Below are positions 62,437 through 64,000 of a DNA stretch of 64,000 nucleotides, piece after piece. Positions within the stretch are counted from its first letter, which is position 1. Each line of letters begins with the position of its first letter. A model generated the notes under the pieces. It searched no databases. It saw nothing but the letters and a program-made list of their open reading frames with translations, and was not told the origin of the DNA. A program made the position numbers and the translations under genes. This DNA is from an uncultured Acidobacteriota bacterium (lineage in GTDB: Bacteria > Acidobacteriota > Blastocatellia > Pyrinomonadales > Pyrinomonadaceae): the NCBI GenBank assembly GCA_937859595.1, contig CALMAH010000015.1:62001-126000 (forward strand), read 5' to 3'.

Positions 62437-63363
62437 ATGAAACTTCTTATTGCCTATGACGGTTCTCGATGTGCGGACGCCGCACTAGATGACCTTCAAA
62501 GAGCGGGATTGCCCGGCGATACCGTTGCGGAGGTTATTTCGGTGGCCGAGGTTTGGCTTCCACCCGCCGACAGCGCAAATGGGGACATTACGACTGACCC
62601 TTATATAATGAGCCTCGTCGAACGGCGAAGGGCAAAAGGGGAGCGAGCATTGGCGGAGTTCGAAGCATACGCTCACCATGCGGAGAGCCGCTTAAAAGGG
62701 ATGTTTCCAAGTTGGGCCGTTACGAGCAATACGACCTACGGCTCACCTGCGTGGGAGATCCTTTCCCGCGCCGAAGAGACAACGCCAGACCTAATCGTTA
62801 CCGGATCACAGGGGCAGTCGGCCATCAGCCGGTTCATACTCGGTAGCATCTCCCAGAAGGTATTGAATGAGTCAAAAGTCTCGGTTCGCGTGGCTCGAGG
62901 GAAGATCGACGTCGACCCATCGTCGATCCGACTGATCGTCGGTTTTGACGGTACCCGCGGCGCCCGAGCCGCTTTGGACCGCGTCATTTCGCGGAGTTGG
63001 CCTGCTGATACCGAGGTCCGCTTGCTCTCCGTTATTGACCCCGTTTCGCCGACTGCGATCGGCCGATTTGTTCCGCCGATCAGTAGTGCGGTTGACGAGG
63101 TAAACAAAACTGAGCTTGAGTGGATAGAGGGACAGGCAACCGAGGCGTTGAAGGACATTGAAGCTGCGGGGCTTGGATGTTCCCATAGCATTGTTCAGGG
63201 TTCACCAAAGAAAGTGATCCTGGAAGAGGCGGAAAACTGGAACGCTGACTCTATCTTTGTCGGCGCAAATGCATATGGCAGCAAGCTTGAACGATTCCTA
63301 CTGGGAAGTGTTTCATCCGCGGTTGCGGCGCGGGCACACTGCACGGTCGAGGTCGTCCGCTGA
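62437..63363 (+). CDS. Tandem-domain universal stress protein
   Basis: A 308-residue protein of two UspA domains. The first (about 1-150) has [20 protein letters not shown] and [35 protein letters not shown]. The second (about 160-308) has [19 protein letters not shown] and [37 protein letters not shown]. The glycine loop of the second (GANAYGS) is less classic, so ATP binding there is uncertain. The perfect sigma-54 promoter upstream ties it to the adjacent two-component system. Confidence 0.92.
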   Translation: MKLLIAYDGSRCADAALDDLQRAGLPGDTVAEVISVAEVWLPPADSANGDITTDPYIMSLVERRRAKGERALAEFEAYAHHAESRLKGMFPSWAVTSNTTYGSPAWEILSRAEETTPDLIVTGSQGQSAISRFILGSISQKVLNESKVSVRVARGKIDVDPSSIRLIVGFDGTRGARAALDRVISRSWPADTEVRLLSVIDPVSPTAIGRFVPPISSAVDEVNKTELEWIEGQATEALKDIEAAGLGCSHSIVQGSPKKVILEEAENWNADSIFVGANAYGSKLERFLLGSVSSAVAARAHCTVEVVR

Positions 63364-63369
63364 CATGTC

Positions 63370-63999
63370 TCATTTCTTATCCATCTTCTCTATGTCGGCC
63401 TGTAGCCGCGAGATCGCTGCGTTGCCAGGTTCTGCTGCCTTTAGCCGTTCAAGGGTTGCGTTGGCATTTCCGGCCTCTCCCTTTTTCGTGTAGGCAACGG
63501 TAAGGTTTTGCAGAGCCTGTATCTGATTCGGATTCTTCTCCAGTACTGTGTTGAATTCCTTTATCGCCCTGTCATAATCCGGATCGGGCCGAAATACGAA
63601 CGTTAACCCAAGATCTGTCCTAACGTTCATATCGTCCGGCCTCTTTTCAATAGCCAGAAGATAGGTCTTTTCCGCCTCGGCGTATTTGTTCGAATCGAAG
63701 TAGGCGTTCGCCAGGTTTATGATCGTTTCGTAATCGTCAGGTTTGAGCTTCCGCGCCTGTTCAAGGAACTCGATGGCGCCGTCAAACCGCTGGATCTGGT
63801 AATACATTTCCGCGGCCCGGATCTGAGCATCAAAATTTTCGGGTTCGGCCCGAGCCTTGTCTATTGCGGCTTGGACCTCGGGGATCGAACCTGATTGGCC
63901 ATCACCGATAGAAGGATGGCCTGCCGGAAGCCCCATATTCGGCTGCATTACCTGTCCCGCTTGAAGCATGGCTTTTTGGTTCATCGAGTTTGCGAACAC
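63370..63999 (-). CDS. TPR-repeat protein, probably 5'-truncated by window edge
   Basis: The visible part is 209 residues with about three to four tetratricopeptide repeats: [73 protein letters not shown] and on. A Gln/Gly-rich stretch precedes them. The frame runs to the very edge (GTG at 63999), so the true start may lie beyond. It converges on the tandem UspA gene with six bases between. TPR proteins are scaffolds; no partner is apparent. Confidence 0.8.
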   Translation of the reverse strand: MFANSMNQKAMLQAGQVMQPNMGLPAGHPSIGDGQSGSIPEVQAAIDKARAEPENFDAQIRAAEMYYQIQRFDGAIEFLEQARKLKPDDYETIINLANAYFDSNKYAEAEKTYLLAIEKRPDDMNVRTDLGLTFVFRPDPDYDRAIKEFNTVLEKNPNQIQALQNLTVAYTKKGEAGNANATLERLKAAEPGNAAISRLQADIEKMDKK

Positions 64000-64000
64000 A

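Overview
The window is about 64 kb of a bacterial chromosome of moderate G+C content. The gene content suggests an acidobacterium, most likely a Blastocatellia/Pyrinomonadaceae-type organism. The pointers are a GWxTD-domain secreted protein, a bactofilin, an SPFH protein with three zinc ribbons, a split ATP synthase operon with separate b and b' subunits, and many small Sec/Tat-exported proteins. This placement is inference from gene content; no 16S gene is present.

Layout. 0-3 kb: a partial family-9 glycosyltransferase, a Trm112-like zinc protein, a secreted orphan, the SPFH/zinc-ribbon protein and a VanZ-like protein. 3-7.2 kb: atpF'-atpF-atpH-atpA-atpG, read leftwards, without a, c, beta or epsilon genes. 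7.3-10.7 kb: an accessory stretch with an AraC regulator divergent from a VOC protein, a frameshifted NTF2-like gene, an orphan adenine methyltransferase and a secreted-protein gene broken by an IS3-type fragment. 11-20.5 kb: translation and envelope housekeeping (ttcA, bactofilin, mscL, 5-FTHF cyclo-ligase, mnmA, SGNH hydrolase, MATE pump, aat, ywbE) plus a decayed KamB/NpmA-type 16S rRNA methyltransferase. 20.5-23.2 kb: a three-Cys-motif gene pair (TcmP plus a Gp37/Gp68-like protein) and a saccharopine-dehydrogenase-like protein. 23-27 kb: recF-gyrB. 27-31 kb: TlpA-like protein, tRNA-Ser(UGA), and a FadR-type TetR gene with an acyl-CoA synthetase behind an 18-bp perfect palindrome. 31-37 kb: exopolysaccharide genes (Wza-like and CapD-like), an aminotransferase, a SecD-head-like lipoprotein and a double-PDZ protein.

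37-45.6 kb holds one long leftward cluster: speD, a double DUF4178 zinc-ribbon membrane protein, a 50-residue membrane peptide, DUF350, a membrane-fused spermidine-synthase homologue, a Tat-exported FAD oxidoreductase, two uncharacterised proteins and a lipoprotein. Read together it looks like an envelope-associated polyamine system. 45.7-53.9 kb: GWxTD protein, tatC (with a large periplasmic insertion), tatB, selD (with an in-frame UGA that is very probably selenocysteine), parB, parA and mnmG. 54-56 kb: an isolated TssB-TssC-like sheath fusion and a PilZ protein.

56-63.4 kb is a compact stress island: Hsp20, a small membrane protein, a PNPOx/Nim-like flavoprotein, a single UspA, a tandem UspA, and a PAS histidine kinase with an NtrC-type response regulator. 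Five of the promoter regions carry -24/-12 (sigma-54) elements, three of them close to consensus. The response regulator is a sigma-54 activator with an intact GAFTDA motif, so the island looks like a self-contained sigma-54 stress regulon. The right edge is a TPR protein that probably continues beyond the window.
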